From contig NZ_WHOS01000022.1 of NCBI RefSeq assembly GCF_013340935.1, positions 46,964-110,963 of the forward strand: a stretch of 64,000 bases of DNA. The letters are read 5' to 3'. The position numbers and the translations under genes were made by a program. The stretch comes from Azospirillum melinis. Lineage in GTDB: Bacteria; Pseudomonadota; Alphaproteobacteria; Azospirillales; Azospirillaceae. The notes under the pieces were generated by a model that saw only the letters and a list, made by a program, of their open reading frames with translations, made no database searches and had not been told where the DNA came from. Shown piece after piece: positions 19,002 through 29,852 of this stretch (position 1 is its first letter; the number at the start of each line of letters is the position of its first letter).

Positions 19002-21074
19002 ATGAAAATACGCAGTTTCCTTTACGTTTGCTTGGCGTGCGTTGGAGTGGTCGCTTCGGTTCCGGCCACTTGGCTTGCGGTGCAGGAAGTCAACTCGGCC
19101 GGCCGGGCGTCAGCCGCCAGGGACGTCGTGGACGTGCTCGGTGCCGCCACCGCTGTGAACGAGGCGATGGCGCTCGAGCGCGGTGTTGTCAACCTGCCGC
19201 TAACGGCAGGGACGGCGATCGACGACGCTGGCCGCGACTCCCTCAAGAAGGCCCGTGCGCAGTCCGACGCTGCGCTCGCCCGCTACGTTGCCGCCGCCAG
19301 GGCGCTGGGCGACCCCAAGTCCGCCGACGAGACCGCCACCTTGGGCAGCAGTCTGGCGACCGTCCGCGCCCAGGTCGACGGCTGGCTGGTGAAGGACCGG
19401 TCGGGCCGCCCGGCGGACGCCTCGGCGCAGTTCTTTGCCGGCATGGTCAAGGTCACGAGCCAGGTCGGGGTGACGATGAACCGCCTCGGCCATCGCTTGA
19501 ACGACCTCGATGCGACCGTCGGCGACCGGGCCGATATCGCGGTTCGCGCCGCCCAACTGCGCGAGATGGCCGGCCAGCAGTCGGTCCTTTATCTGCGCGC
19601 ACTGGGAACCGGCAAGCCGATGACCCCGGAAGCCGAAGCGGAGGCGATGACGCTGGAGGGGAGGATCTCGGCCAGTTGGGAGTCGGTCGAGGACGATATC
19701 GTCGCCGGAGATATGGAGCCGGCCCTGCGCACGGCGCTGGAGGCTGCCCGGAAAGGCTACATTCAGGGTTTCGGCGGCTTCAAAACCCGCGTGCTGACCG
19801 CATCGCGGGCCGGCAGGCCCTATGACCTGGACGGTGCGGAGTGGCGCCGCTCGGCCTCGCCCCTGCTGCAGGACCTCCTGGTGATCCGCGACGCCGGCTT
19901 CACCGTCGGGCGGGAACTGGCCGACAGCCATCATGCCTCGGCTTTGCGTCATCTGATGCTGGCGGTCGGAATCATCGTTGCCGGGCTCGGCGCGTTGCTG
20001 GGTGTCGCGGTTGCGATCACGCGCCGGGCCTCGCGCCCGATTGTCGAACTGGCCCGGATCGTCGGTGCGATTGCCGGCGGGCGGCGTGACCTCGACGTTC
20101 TCCACCGGAACCGCTCGGATGAAATCGGCGAGATGGCCGCGGCAATCGACGTGCTGCAAACCAGCGCCCGCGAGGCCGACGCCGCCGAAGCCCGCCGCCG
20201 GACGGAACTGGAGCAGCGCGAGGAGAACCGGCGTGGCATGGAACGGGCGACGCAGGATTTCGTGGCGCAGCTCGAATCGGTGGTCGGACATCTGTCCGCC
20301 ACGGCGGACTCCGTGCGCAGCAACTCCGAACGCCTGTCGTCGGCCGCGGAAAGCGCCTCGTCCCTCTCGTCCTCCGTGGCATCCGCATCGGAACTGGCGA
20401 ACGGCAACATCCAGACGGTGGCGACCGCCGCTGAGCAGTTGCAATCCTCCATCGGCGAAATCAGCCGCCGGATCGACGATGCGTCCCGGATCGCCCAGGA
20501 CGCGGTGCGCGAGGCCGGCAGCACGGCCGGGATCGTCGCGACCTTGGCCGACCGTGCCGCGGGCATCGGCTCGGTGGTCGATATGATCAGCTCCATCGCC
20601 TCCCAGACCAATCTTCTGGCGCTGAACGCCACCATCGAGGCCGCCCGTGCCGGCGAAGCGGGCAAGGGATTCGCCGTCGTCGCCAGCGAAGTGAAGAATC
20701 TGGCCGGTCAAACCGCGAAGGCCACGGACGACATCCAGCTTCGCGTCGGGGAGATTCGTGACGTCAGCGGCAGTGCCGTGACCGCCATCGACGCCATCAG
20801 CCGCACCGTCGCCGCGATCAGCGAGGCTGCGTCGGCCGTCGCCGCCGCGGTGGAGCAGCAGAATGCCGCCACCCGCGAGATCGCCCGAAACATCCAGGCC
20901 GCCGCCCAGGGCACCGTGGAGGTGTCCGGCAGCATCGGACAGGTCGCTTCCACCGCCGAAAGTACGCGCGTCGCGTCCGGGGAGCTGCTGACCGCCTCGC
21001 GCGGCCTGTCGCATGAGGCCGGAACCCTGCGTACGACCGTCGATGGCTATGTGAACCGCCTCAAAACCGCTTGA
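19002..21074 (+). CDS. Methyl-accepting chemotaxis protein
   Basis: A transmembrane chemoreceptor of 690 residues starting [10 protein letters not shown] at 19002 after GGGCGGGA; upstream codons of the open frame are not needed. A first membrane segment spans about 5-25, then comes a roughly 290-residue periplasmic helical sensor without recognisable ligand motif, a second membrane segment ([21 protein letters not shown]), a HAMP linker, and the signalling domain whose hairpin tip is [25 protein letters not shown]. It lies alone between clpX and lon, so it is an orphan receptor that would signal to chemotaxis proteins encoded elsewhere. Confidence 0.95.
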   Translation: MKIRSFLYVCLACVGVVASVPATWLAVQEVNSAGRASAARDVVDVLGAATAVNEAMALERGVVNLPLTAGTAIDDAGRDSLKKARAQSDAALARYVAAARALGDPKSADETATLGSSLATVRAQVDGWLVKDRSGRPADASAQFFAGMVKVTSQVGVTMNRLGHRLNDLDATVGDRADIAVRAAQLREMAGQQSVLYLRALGTGKPMTPEAEAEAMTLEGRISASWESVEDDIVAGDMEPALRTALEAARKGYIQGFGGFKTRVLTASRAGRPYDLDGAEWRRSASPLLQDLLVIRDAGFTVGRELADSHHASALRHLMLAVGIIVAGLGALLGVAVAITRRASRPIVELARIVGAIAGGRRDLDVLHRNRSDEIGEMAAAIDVLQTSAREADAAEARRRTELEQREENRRGMERATQDFVAQLESVVGHLSATADSVRSNSERLSSAAESASSLSSSVASASELANGNIQTVATAAEQLQSSIGEISRRIDDASRIAQDAVREAGSTAGIVATLADRAAGIGSVVDMISSIASQTNLLALNATIEAARAGEAGKGFAVVASEVKNLAGQTAKATDDIQLRVGEIRDVSGSAVTAIDAISRTVAAISEAASAVAAAVEQQNAATREIARNIQAAAQGTVEVSGSIGQVASTAESTRVASGELLTASRGLSHEAGTLRTTVDGYVNRLKTA

Positions 21075-21280
21075 TCCGGCAAAAACGGGGAGGGAAGCGG
21101 CGGTTTCGTGCCAGGTTGCGGCTTGGAAACCGCCCTTGGGGGTTGTCAGCCCCTTGAAGGCCGCAGGGCCGTGTGCCACGTTAGTCGGGTGCCGTAGGCG
21201 ATCCCCGCGCTCAACCCGAGGCGGGGGCTGTGTCAGGCCCATTCCGGGCTGGCGGCGATCCATTCATTGAGGCCCTGCCC

Positions 21281-23695
21281 ATGATCGAACTCTCCCGTGG
21301 TGCCCTCTACCCGGTCCTGCCGTTGCGCGACATCGTGGTCTTCCCCCACATGATCGTGCCGCTGTTCGTCGGGCGCGAGAAGTCCGTGCGCGCGTTGGAA
21401 GACGTGATGAAGGATGACAAGCAGATCCTGCTCGTCACCCAGAAGAACGCCGCGCAGGACGATCCGACTCCGGCCGACATCTACAGCGTCGGCACCGTCG
21501 GCACCGTGTTGCAGCTGCTCAAGCTGCCGGACGGGACCGTCAAGGTGCTGGTGGAAGGCGGCCAGCGGGCCGCCATCACCAAGTTCGCCGACAATGAGGA
21601 GTTCTTCCAGGCCCAGGCCGAGCTGGTCGAGGAAAAGACCGGCGAGAACCAGGAGCTGGAGGCGCTGAGCCGCGCCGTCGTCTCCCAGTTCGAGCAGTAC
21701 ATCAAGCTGAACAAGAAGATTCCGCCGGAAGTGCTGGTCTCGATCAACCAGATCGAGGAAGCCGGCAAGCTGGCCGACACCGTCGCGTCGCATCTGGCGC
21801 TGAAGATTCCGGAAAAACAGCAGCTGCTGGAATGCGCCACCGTGTCGGAGCGTCTGGAGCGGGTCTATGCCTTCATGGAAGGCGAGATCGGCGTGCTGCA
21901 GGTGGAAAAGCGCATCCGCAACCGCGTCAAGCGGCAGATGGAGAAGACCCAGCGCGAGTACTACCTGAACGAGCAGCTGAAGGCGATCCAGAAGGAACTC
22001 GGCGAGACCGAGGACGGCCGCGACGAATCGGCGGAACTGGAAGAGAAGATCAACAAGACCCGCTTCTCCAAGGAAGCCCGCGAAAAGGCGCTCGCCGAGC
22101 TTAAGAAGCTGCGGTCGATGAGCCCGATGTCGGCCGAGGCGACCGTGGTCCGCAACTACCTTGACTGGATGCTGTCCATTCCGTGGAAGAAGCGCACCAA
22201 GGTGAAGCGCGACCTGAAGCTGGCCCAGAAGGTGCTGGACGACGATCATTACGGTCTGGAGAAGGTCAAGGAGCGCATCCTTGAGTATCTCGCCGTCCAG
22301 AACCGCATGAACAAGGTCAAGGGTCCGATCCTCTGCCTCGTCGGACCGCCCGGCGTCGGCAAGACCTCGCTCGGCAAGTCGATCGGCAAGGCCACCGGCC
22401 GCAACTTCGTCCGTATGTCGCTGGGCGGCGTTCGTGACGAGGCCGAGGTCCGTGGCCACCGCCGCACCTATATCGGCTCGATGCCCGGCAAGGTCATCCA
22501 GGGCATGAAGAAGGCCAAGTCCTCCAACCCGCTCTTCCTGCTGGATGAGATTGACAAGCTCGGCGCCGACTGGCGCGGCGACCCGTCGTCTGCCTTGCTG
22601 GAGGTGCTGGATCCGGAGCAGAACGGCACCTTCAACGACCATTACCTGGAAGTCGATTACGACCTGTCCGACGTGATGTTCGTCTGCACCGCCAACACGA
22701 TGCGCATGCCGCAGCCGCTGCTGGACCGCATGGAGATCATCCGCGTTGCCGGTTACACCGAGGACGAGAAGGTCGAAATCTCCAAGCGCCACCTGATCGA
22801 GAAGCAGATCGAGGCGAACGGCCTGAAGAAGGGCGAGTTCACCATCTCCGACGACGCGCTGCGCGATCTGGTCCGCTACTACACGCGGGAAGCCGGTGTC
22901 CGTTCGCTGGAACGCGAGATCGCCAACCTCTGCCGCAAGGCGGTGAAGGAGATCCTGCTGAAGTCGGGCGGCAACGCCAAGGTCGCGGTCACCCGCCGCA
23001 ACCTCGACAAGTATGCCGGCGTCCGCCGCTTCCATTATGGCGAAGCGGAGCTGGAGGATCTGGTGGGCGTCACCACCGGTCTGGCCTGGACCGAAGTCGG
23101 CGGCGAGCTGCTGTCGATCGAGGCCGTCGGCCTGCCCGGCAAGGGCCGCGTCACCACCACCGGCAAGCTGGGCGACGTGATGAAGGAATCGGTTCAGGCG
23201 GCCGAGAGCTACGTCAAGTCGCGCGCCACCGCCTTCGGCATCAAGCCGACGCTGTTCGAGAAGAAGGACATCCACGTCCACGTTCCCGAAGGCGCCACGC
23301 CGAAGGACGGCCCGTCGGCCGGTGTCGCCATGGCCACCTCCATAGTCTCGGTGCTGACCGGTATTCCGGTGCGCAAGGACGTGGCGATGACTGGCGAGAT
23401 CACGCTGCGCGGCCGGGTGCTGCCGATCGGTGGCCTGAAGGAGAAGCTGCTGGCCGCCCTGCGCGGCGGCATCAAGCATGTGCTGATCCCGAAGGACAAC
23501 GAGAAGGACCTTGCCGACATCCCGGACAACGTGAAGCGCGGGCTGGAGATCATGCCCGTCGGCACGGTGGACGAGGTGCTGCGCAACGCGCTCGTCCGTC
23601 CGCTGGAACCCATCGAGTGGACCGAGCAGGAGGTCGATGCGGCCGCTGCGAAGGCCCAGGAGAAGGGTGCCGACGGCGAGGCTCTGCGTCACTGA
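21281..23695 (+). CDS. lon: ATP-dependent protease Lon
   Basis: Soluble AAA+ serine protease that degrades misfolded and regulatory proteins. The 804-residue form starting [17 protein letters not shown] is family-typical; the open frame begins 17 codons earlier. Order: LON substrate domain (1-200), AAA+ with Walker [10 protein letters not shown] and Walker [11 protein letters not shown], and the protease domain with the catalytic Ser in [11 protein letters not shown] and Lys in [13 protein letters not shown]. It is followed by hup, as in many proteobacteria. Confidence 0.99.
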   Translation: MIELSRGALYPVLPLRDIVVFPHMIVPLFVGREKSVRALEDVMKDDKQILLVTQKNAAQDDPTPADIYSVGTVGTVLQLLKLPDGTVKVLVEGGQRAAITKFADNEEFFQAQAELVEEKTGENQELEALSRAVVSQFEQYIKLNKKIPPEVLVSINQIEEAGKLADTVASHLALKIPEKQQLLECATVSERLERVYAFMEGEIGVLQVEKRIRNRVKRQMEKTQREYYLNEQLKAIQKELGETEDGRDESAELEEKINKTRFSKEAREKALAELKKLRSMSPMSAEATVVRNYLDWMLSIPWKKRTKVKRDLKLAQKVLDDDHYGLEKVKERILEYLAVQNRMNKVKGPILCLVGPPGVGKTSLGKSIGKATGRNFVRMSLGGVRDEAEVRGHRRTYIGSMPGKVIQGMKKAKSSNPLFLLDEIDKLGADWRGDPSSALLEVLDPEQNGTFNDHYLEVDYDLSDVMFVCTANTMRMPQPLLDRMEIIRVAGYTEDEKVEISKRHLIEKQIEANGLKKGEFTISDDALRDLVRYYTREAGVRSLEREIANLCRKAVKEILLKSGGNAKVAVTRRNLDKYAGVRRFHYGEAELEDLVGVTTGLAWTEVGGELLSIEAVGLPGKGRVTTTGKLGDVMKESVQAAESYVKSRATAFGIKPTLFEKKDIHVHVPEGATPKDGPSAGVAMATSIVSVLTGIPVRKDVAMTGEITLRGRVLPIGGLKEKLLAALRGGIKHVLIPKDNEKDLADIPDNVKRGLEIMPVGTVDEVLRNALVRPLEPIEWTEQEVDAAAAKAQEKGADGEALRH

Positions 23696-23893
23696 TCCGG
23701 GACCGGCGGTCGCGATCGGATCGTGACCGCCACCTGTTGGCGTGACTTTTAGGACAAGAGCCGCTTTGCCGCCCGTCGGGAATTGACGGGCGGCAAGCGC
23801 TGTGCTTATCCTTTGCTTCCAAAAAGTCGTGGACGAAAAGTCCTGGGGCGGCTTTTGTCTTTCAGTATTTGCTGAATTTCGAAGGGGGATTGC

Positions 23894-24166
23894 GTGAACA
23901 AGAACGATCTCGTGGCGCATGTTGCCGAAGCGTCCGGTTTGTCCAAGACCGACGCCACGAAGGCCGTCGACGCCGTGTTCGACAGCATTGCCGAATCCTT
24001 GAAGAACGGTGATGAGGTTCGTCTGGTCGGCTTCGGCACTTTCGCGGTCGCTGAGCGTCCTGCGACCGAAGGCCGCAATCCGCGCACCGGCGAGAAGATC
24101 GACATCCCGGCGTCCAAGCAGCCGAAGTTCAAGGCTGGCAAGACTCTGAAGGACGCCTTGAACTAA
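23894..24166 (+). CDS. hup: DNA-binding protein HU
   Basis: Nucleoid-associated protein that bends and compacts DNA as a dimer. The 90-residue product starts at GTG (MNKNDLVAHVAEASGLSK), preceded by GAAGGGGG, and contains the DNA-binding arm GRNPRTGEKIDIPASKQPKFKAGK. The length and the signature VGFGTFAVAERPA are standard for HU-beta. It lies downstream of lon and before tRNA-Val. Confidence 0.98.
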   Translation: MNKNDLVAHVAEASGLSKTDATKAVDAVFDSIAESLKNGDEVRLVGFGTFAVAERPATEGRNPRTGEKIDIPASKQPKFKAGKTLKDALN

Positions 24167-24213
24167 GCGCTTATCAGCGCTTGAAGTTTTTGGCCCGCTC
24201 AGGGCATAGTGCG

Positions 24214-24239
24214 GCCGACCGGGCAACCACCCGGTCGGC
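24214..24239 (+). terminator. hup terminator
   Basis: GCCGACCGGG and CCCGGTCGGC form a perfect 10-bp stem with a CAACCA loop, followed by a short T-containing stretch, 48 bases after the hup stop. Confidence 0.75.
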
Positions 24240-24270
24240 TTGCCTTTGAATGCGAAGGCTTGTCCAGTTC

Positions 24271-24345
24271 GGGCGATTAGCTCAGCGGTAGAGCGTCTCG
24301 TTTACACCGAGAATGTCGGGGGTTCGATCCCCTCATCGCCCACCA
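24271..24345 (+). tRNA. tRNA-Val (TAC)
   Basis: Acceptor GGGCGAT/ATCGCCC, D-arm TAGCTCAGCGGTAGAGC, anticodon stem CTCGT/ACCGAG region with loop TTTACAC (anticodon TAC), T-arm CGGGGGTTCGATCCCCT, encoded CCA. It borders the IS-rich region that follows. Confidence 0.97.
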
Positions 24346-24373
24346 ATCTTTTCAATGACTTAACGGTAATTCC

Positions 24374-24394
24374 AAGGCCCCTCCGAGGGGCCTT
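24374..24394 (+). terminator. tRNA-Val terminator
   Basis: AAGGCCCC and GGGGCCTT pair perfectly around TCCGA, followed by TTGCC, 28 bases after the tRNA. Confidence 0.7.
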
Positions 24395-24405
24395 TGCCAT
24401 ATCTA

Positions 24406-25457
24406 GAGCGGATTGCGGGGCATCTGAATCGTTGATTCCCATAGACGGACAGTTGTGATTCAAGGTTCGGACTGGTTGAAGGGGGCCAGTCTGGATGGCG
24501 AAAGCACTGTCGGTCGATCTTCGTCGGCGCGTGGTGGAGGCGGTTGCGGCTGGAACCTCTTGCCGGGCGGCAGCTGCGCGTTTCGAGGTCGGGGTTTCCT
24601 CGGCGATCCGCTGGGTTGCCCGTGCACGAACGCGGGGCGACCTAACCCCGGACAAACGCGGTGGCAATGTCCGCTCGCATCGGATCGACGAGCATCAGGA
24701 CCTCATCCTTGGCTGGATCGAGGAGAAGCCCGACCTGACCTTGGCAGAGGTAGCCGAGCGCCTGGACGAGACGGTGGGGTATCGGCCATTGCCCAGCATC
24801 GTGTGCTGGTTCTTCCAACGTCACGGCGTGACGCGGAAAAAAAGACAGCGCATGCTGCCGAACAAGATCGAGCGGATATAGCCGACAGCCGCCAAGCCTG
24901 GTTCGATGCCCAGCCGGACCTGGACCCGGAGCGGCTGGTGTTCATCGATGAATGCGGCACCTCCACCAAGATGGCGCGGATGTACAGTCGTGCGCCGCGA
25001 GGAGAACGCTGCCGCGCTGCGGTTCCCCATGGGCATTGGAAGACGACAACCTTCGTCGGCGCTCTTCGGTTGTCGGGCGTCACCGCTCCGATGACGCTCG
25101 ACGGTGCCATGGGCGGTGCGACCTTCCTCGCTTATGTCGAACAGGTTCTGGGGCCGACGCTGAGCGACGGAGACGTCATCGTGATGGACAACTTGCCCGC
25201 CCACAAGCTTCCGGCCGTGCGGGCGGCAATCGAGCGGAAAGGTGCCGTCCTGAAGCTCCTGCCGCCCTACAGCCCCGACTTCAACCCCATCGAAATGGCA
25301 TTCTCGAAGATCAAGGCGAACCTCAGGAAAGCCGCTGCAAGGACGCTCCCCGAACTGTGGGACGCCATCCGCGATGCAATCGACAACGTGACGCCAACCG
25401 ACAGCAGAGCCTTCTTCACTGCCGCCGGTTACGAACCAGAATGATCGGAATCTGCTC
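24406..25457 (+). mobile_element. IS630-type insertion sequence
   Basis: About 1.05 kb bounded by imperfect inverted repeats. The left end reads GAGCGGATTGCGGGGCATCTG; its right-end counterpart in complement is GAGCAGATTCCGATCATTCTG. Both ends are flanked by TA, the IS630/Tc1-mariner target. It carries one transposase split into two overlapping frames and inserted just after tRNA-Val and its terminator. Confidence 0.85.
24495..25444 (+). CDS. IS630-family transposase (two frames joined by frameshift)
   Basis: The first frame (24495-24881) gives an N-terminal HTH part beginning MAKALSVDLRRRVVEAV; the second, in the -1 frame, runs from the overlap to 25444 and holds the DDE domain: FIDECGT (Asp), VIVMDNLPAHK (Asp) and PYSPDFNPIEMAFSKIK (Glu). 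A run of seven As at 24837-24843 lies in the overlap and is the likely site of programmed ribosomal or transcriptional slippage. Both halves look intact, so the element may be active. Confidence 0.85.
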
Positions 25458-25540
25458 TAACAGGCCGCGGAAAAAGGCTATGCCCGGCCTGCCGGCCGTG
25501 ATTCTCTGCGGTCGAAGGGAATGCGGGCTGCGAGGGGACG

Positions 25541-26249
25541 ATGCGGGGATCGGACGAACACAGCGAGGGCCTGTTCAGCTATGTGAGCTGTGAGGCCCGT
25601 GTTCCGGCGAGCCACCCTCTACGACCGATCCATGCCATCGTTGATGAAGCGCTGGAGGTCGCTGGAGGTGATATCGCCGGCGTTCGAGGGGCTGTACTCC
25701 AAGATCGGGCGGCCGTCGATCCCGCCGGAGAAGCTGCTGCGGGCGCTGCTGCTCCAGGCCTTCTACTCGGTGCGCTCGGAACGCCAGCTTATGGAGCAGC
25801 TCGATTACAACCTGCTGTTCCGCTGGTTCGTCGGCTTGTCGATGGACGCCCCGGTGTGGGACGTTACCGTGTTCACCAAGAACCGTGAGCGCCTGCTGGC
25901 CGGCGATGTGGCAACCAAGTTCCTGGCCACCGGTCTGGCTGAACGCGAAGCGGCGGTTTCCATGGTCGAGGCCATCCCCGGCCGACACCGAATCACGGTG
26001 GGCGCTGACAAGGCTTACGATACCAAGGATTTCGTGGCGAACATGCGCGAGTTGGATGCCGCTGCGCATGTCGCGCAGAACACGAGCAACCGCCGCTCGG
26101 CGATCGACGGCCGGACCACCCGCCACCCTGGCTACGCAATCAGCCTTCGAATCCGGAAGCGGATCGAGGAGGTGTTCGGCTGGATGTTCACGCTGACCGC
26201 CGCCGCCTACAGCCTGATCCGCCTGCCCAAGCTGCTGGCGGCGGCATAA
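25541..26249 (+). pseudogene. Broken IS5/IS1182-type transposase
   Basis: The N-terminus is in one frame (RGSDEHSEGLFSYVSCEARVP...) and shifts near 25655 to another (GRPSIPPEKLLRALLLQAFYS ... DVTVFTKNRERLLAGDVA). The middle, which should hold the first catalytic Asp region, is missing: the text jumps to GRHRITVGADKAYDTKDF. A second deletion follows VFGWMF near the end. With a frameshift and two deletions it cannot make an active transposase. The element's left end probably starts right after the IS630 copy. Confidence 0.85.
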
Positions 26250-26505
26250 TCACGCCCGGACTCAGCCTCGACAGCGGCTCCGGGCGTCTCGCAGCGCGAA
26301 AACGCGCTCCATTCTGACAAAAACAGGCGTCGGAAACGCCATTTTCAAGCCTCAGCGGAGGCAAAAAGCCGCAATATGTTCGTTTTCCCGCGACCTGCTA
26401 GACGAATCGGCGCAGAGGCATATCGGGTCTGCGGCATAGCGATGACGGGTAGCCGATCCGTCAGCGATGAATGGGGCAGGGTCCAGGCAGATGGCCGCAC
26501 AGCTA
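26250..26505. other. Remnant sequence between dead transposases
   Basis: About 250 bases following the broken IS5/IS1182-type gene, containing small inverted repeats such as CAGCCTCGACAGCGGCT and GCGCGAAAACGCGC. No gene is supported; part is probably the 3' end of the dead element. Confidence 0.4.
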
Positions 26506-26829
26506 TGAACCGCACCGGGTTTGTCGGAGGCTCCGTTTTCCTGAGAAACTGGGGTCATCATGACGAAACAGGCATCCCCCAAATACGCCCCTGAAGTGCG
26601 CGAGCGTGCGGTTTGGATGGTGTTCGAGCACGAAGGCGAACACGCCTCGCAGTGGGCGGCGATTAGTTCAATTGCGGCGAAGATCGGCTGCAATCCCGAG
26701 ACACTGCGGAACTGGGTCCGCCAGGCTGAGCGTGACCAAGGCAAACGACCCGGCCCAACGACGGACGAGCAGGAACGGATCAAGGCACTGGAGCGTGAGG
26801 TGCGGGAACTGCGCCAGGCGAACGAGATC
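26506..26829 (+). pseudogene. IS3-family OrfA, truncated, with left end
   Basis: The left end looks like an IS3 terminus (TGAACCGCACCGGGTTTGTC). OrfA starts at 26560 ([20 protein letters not shown]), contains the HTH ([20 protein letters not shown]) and leucine-zipper part, and stops being family-like after ELRQANEI at 26829, where an IS1380 fragment on the opposite strand begins. OrfB, which carries the DDE catalytic domain, is absent. Confidence 0.85.
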
Positions 26830-27236
26830 CATGGCCGCCATCATGCGCTTGAGCGCCACTGGACCGGGCAGGTTCTCCAGCCGGCTGATGGTCGGCTGCG
26901 GGCAGAGGTCACCCCCGCTCTCCGGCAGCCGGCCGACCGCCATCTGAAGGCGGGATCGCTGCGCAGGGCGTCACAGTTGTTGGCGTCGGCGTACCCGGCG
27001 GCGATCAGCAGGGCGCGGAAGCGGATCATCTCCGCCAGCGTGTGCTGGATGCGCTCGGGAGCGCGCGTTTCTTCGATGCAGTCTGCCAGGCGCTCGCAGA
27101 CGCCCAGACGCCGATCAATCTCGGCCAACAGCAGGACGCCGGCGTCGGAGGTGAGACGGCCGCCATCGAAGGCGGCGTGAACCAGCTTGCCGGCAACCGG
27201 TGACAAACCGGTCAGAACCCCGGTACTCTCGGTCAT
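26830..27236 (-). pseudogene. IS1380-family transposase, N-terminal remnant
   Basis: From 27236 the minus strand reads MTESTGVLTGLSPVAGKL, then [20 protein letters not shown], typical of IS1380 transposases. After ALRSDPAFR near 26945 the frame shifts (the continuation [14 protein letters not shown] lies in another frame), and the sequence stops at the junction with the IS3 OrfA remnant. It is a dead fragment. Confidence 0.8.
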
Positions 27237-27397
27237 GGCGGGCGTGAACTCCGTTGATCCGTGGTGAGACTGTTTCAGCACCAGAATCATACACAAATTC
27301 AGTGGATTAGCCTCGCGCCCGCCGCCCCAGCTTCAGCTCCGGTGAATTATTCGGGCTAGTGTCTCAGGTCGATATGGACCGAGGCGAGTCGCCGCTA

Positions 27398-27414
27398 ACC
27401 CGAGTCATTCGGGT
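27398..27414 (-). terminator. Hairpin after the DMT permease gene
   Basis: ACCCGA and TCGGGT pair around GTCAT, 11 bases after the permease stop on the minus strand. There is no T-run, so it is a weak candidate. Confidence 0.35.
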
Positions 27415-27424
27415 GATGTGCATT

Positions 27425-28318
27425 TCACACTTCCGCGAAGCGCTTCACCGGTTGGCGGAGCCGTCCGGCGTTGCTGGCGGAAACCACCACGGCAGCAGCC
27501 ACCAGTACGATCACCGCACCGATCCCGGTCAACATGTTCGGTACCTCACCGAACAGCAGCCAGCCTAACCCGGCAGCGGCTGGCACAGCCAGGAAGTCCA
27601 GCGGCGCCAGGAAGCCGACGGTGGCCTTGCTGAAGGCCTTGGCTGCGGTGTACTGCGCCGCTAGCCCGCACAGGCCTAGGACGGCCAGGATGGGCCAGTC
27701 AGCGGCAGGCGGCGTCACCCAACTCGGCAGAGCTGCAGGCAGGGTGCCCAGCACCGAGACGGCCGAGTAGATCAGCACGATCATGCCAGGGGCATTGCCG
27801 GCCTCCGTCAGACGACGGACGGCAGTCTGGCTGCCCGCAGTGGCTACCGCCGCGACCATGGCCGCCAGCACGCCCCAGACCTGTTCCGGCTCTTGCAGGG
27901 CTGGCACCAGGGGGATGGCTGCGCCGATGAATCCGATCAACACGGCCATCCACACGACCGGGGGCGACATCTCGCCCAGCATCAGCCGGGCGGCGACTGG
28001 GAGCATCAGGGCTCGGGTGAGGAAGATCAGGAACACCAGGGCCAGCGGTGCCGCGCCCAGGGCATACATGAAGGCGTAGAGGGCCAAAACGCCTAGACCA
28101 CACCGCAGCACATAGCCGACCGGGTCCTTCGTCTTGCCCATATCGGCGACGAGCCGCCATAACGTCACCAGCACCACGGCCCCGGCAGCCGCACGGAAGA
28201 AAGCCAGCTCGGCTGTGGGCAGCTTCGTGCCGAGGAATTTGGCCGCCGCCGACGAGGCGGAGAAGGTCACGGCTGAGGCGAAAGCCCAGAGGGCAGCTTG
28301 GGCGGAGGAGGGAAGCAT
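27425..28318 (-). CDS. EamA/DMT-family transporter
   Basis: An inner-membrane permease of the drug/metabolite transporter superfamily, 297 residues from the start MLPSSAQAALWAFASAV at 28318, preceded by GGAG at five bases. About ten hydrophobic segments are visible in two five-helix halves (for example LVFLIFLTRALMLPVAARL and GFLAPLDFLAVPAAAGLGW), matching the EamA repeat. Likely an exporter of small metabolites; the substrate cannot be told. It sits between IS remnants and the LuxR cluster and looks like cargo of the variable region. Confidence 0.88.
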   Translation of the reverse strand: MLPSSAQAALWAFASAVTFSASSAAAKFLGTKLPTAELAFFRAAAGAVVLVTLWRLVADMGKTKDPVGYVLRCGLGVLALYAFMYALGAAPLALVFLIFLTRALMLPVAARLMLGEMSPPVVWMAVLIGFIGAAIPLVPALQEPEQVWGVLAAMVAAVATAGSQTAVRRLTEAGNAPGMIVLIYSAVSVLGTLPAALPSWVTPPAADWPILAVLGLCGLAAQYTAAKAFSKATVGFLAPLDFLAVPAAAGLGWLLFGEVPNMLTGIGAVIVLVAAAVVVSASNAGRLRQPVKRFAEV

Positions 28319-28780
28319 TTCGCTCCGAGTCGGCAGGGCTTGAGGGATGCACAACCCATATCAGTGTCGCGATAACCCAACAACGGCGATTGTCGTCACA
28401 AATTTCTGCTCTCGCTACGGGAGTGAAATTGTCGAGAATTCGTGTATCGGGTTGTAGTTGGATGCTTCCGAAGCGATAGATGACAGTCGGTCAACAACCG
28501 GTGATGCGAGTGATTCGGAAATAACATTTTTTGGATGTGTAGACCGTGCCCGCGAATGGTTGCACAGAAACTGAAGAGATATCTGCGCAGCCTGAAAGGC
28601 CAATCTATGGAGTACGCGAAAATTCTCAGGACAAACTCTTGAGTAGTGACAAGACAGAAAGGCATGAATATCGGGGTATGCGCGCTGCGTTTCCCATCAA
28701 CATTGAGATTGTACAAAATTTGGTACTTCCTTTGTGGACGCTATGTTACCGTGCCCTTATTCAAAGATTGTGAGCACGCT
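28319..28780. other. AT-richer intergenic region between permease and LuxR regulator
   Basis: About 460 bases separating divergent genes. The composition is clearly less GC-rich than the chromosome. Short frames on both strands look like chance. It must hold the promoters of both neighbours, but no -35/-10 pair or palindrome stood out. Confidence 0.4.
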
Positions 28781-29842
28781 ATGTCCACACTCACCAGCTT
28801 GCATGATTTGCCCGCGCCGATATCGGAAGTGGCTCGCGCTGCTGATGCTGCCGGCGGGTCTGTAATCGTGTTCGACAAAGATGATTGTGTGATTTTCGCG
28901 AATAATGAGCAGCGAAAAATTATGCCATGCTGCGAGTATCGGAGAACAGATACCTATTCTTCTCTGTTCTGGTCGCTCCTTGAAAAAGGATTGAATGGAA
29001 ACCCCGTCGCAAAGAGCGACCCAAAATTATGGCTTCAGCGCGCCATTGGCGCCCGCCTTAATTCCGCGAACATGGATTTTGTCAACAACTATCCATGGGG
29101 AAAGATGCTGGTGTCGCACTATCGATGCGATGACGGGACATCAGTACAGGCTCGACTGAACATGACTGCTGCTGGGCTTGAGAACTATTTTCAAGGTCCT
29201 GAAGCTTATCTTGGAGTTACCCGAGCAATCCGTTTGCGGCGGGAAATCCGAGCGCTCGAAGGTATTCTCGATAGTCTGGGCTTGGCCGTTGCATTGGTAG
29301 ATCGCAACGGTGGCCTGCTGCACGCCAATGCAAGCTTCCACGATTTATTGGATGCGCAGGATGGGCTGGTGAATTTGACCGGAACCCTCATTTCCGCGAC
29401 GGATCAACTCGACGACATGGTTCTGCATCAATCTCTCGGTCATGTCGCCGACGGGTTGGTGCCGCGTGCCTATACCCCCATCCGGCGGCATTCAGGCGAT
29501 CCGCTTGTACTGGCGGTCAGCGCAGGTACTGGCCCGGGAACTGCCATCATTGCCGCCGCGCGCTTCGGTGAGGACATGGGAGAGATATGCGCGGCGTTGC
29601 GTGAAGCTTTTGGGGTGTCGTCTACAGAAGCGGAAGTCATGGCCGGGGTTGGTTCTGGTCAAACGCTGGCGGAATATGCCGGGAGTCGAAGATTATCGAT
29701 GAATTCTGCCTACAAATACATCGACAGGGCAAAAAAGCGCCTTGCTGAGAAACATTCTTCTGCGGTCGATTTGCCGGGTATTGTCAGTCTCGTTACCGGA
29801 ATCGCCGCAGTAACCCGCGCCCCGAACGGGCGCAAACACTGA
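28781..29842 (+). CDS. LuxR-type HTH regulator with PAS-like sensor segment
   Basis: A 353-residue transcription factor starting MSTLTSLHDLPAPISEVARA at 28781. Residues about 180-290 look like a PAS-type sensor (ILDSLGLAVALVDRNGGLLHANASFHDLLD). The C-terminus is a LuxR/NarL-like HTH (FGVSSTEAEVMAGVGSGQTL ... LSMNSAYKYIDRAKKRLAEK), somewhat divergent. There is no phospho-receiver domain. The next gene starts 10 bases after its stop, so the two are probably one operon. The cluster contains two further LuxR-type fragments, suggesting local duplication. Confidence 0.78.
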   Translation: MSTLTSLHDLPAPISEVARAADAAGGSVIVFDKDDCVIFANNEQRKIMPCCEYRRTDTYSSLFWSLLEKGLNGNPVAKSDPKLWLQRAIGARLNSANMDFVNNYPWGKMLVSHYRCDDGTSVQARLNMTAAGLENYFQGPEAYLGVTRAIRLRREIRALEGILDSLGLAVALVDRNGGLLHANASFHDLLDAQDGLVNLTGTLISATDQLDDMVLHQSLGHVADGLVPRAYTPIRRHSGDPLVLAVSAGTGPGTAIIAAARFGEDMGEICAALREAFGVSSTEAEVMAGVGSGQTLAEYAGSRRLSMNSAYKYIDRAKKRLAEKHSSAVDLPGIVSLVTGIAAVTRAPNGRKH

Positions 29843-29852
29843 GGACAATTTC

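Noticed and set aside
21233..24226. 997-residue minus-strand frame
   Set aside because: Shadow of lon and hup; both are certain plus-strand genes.
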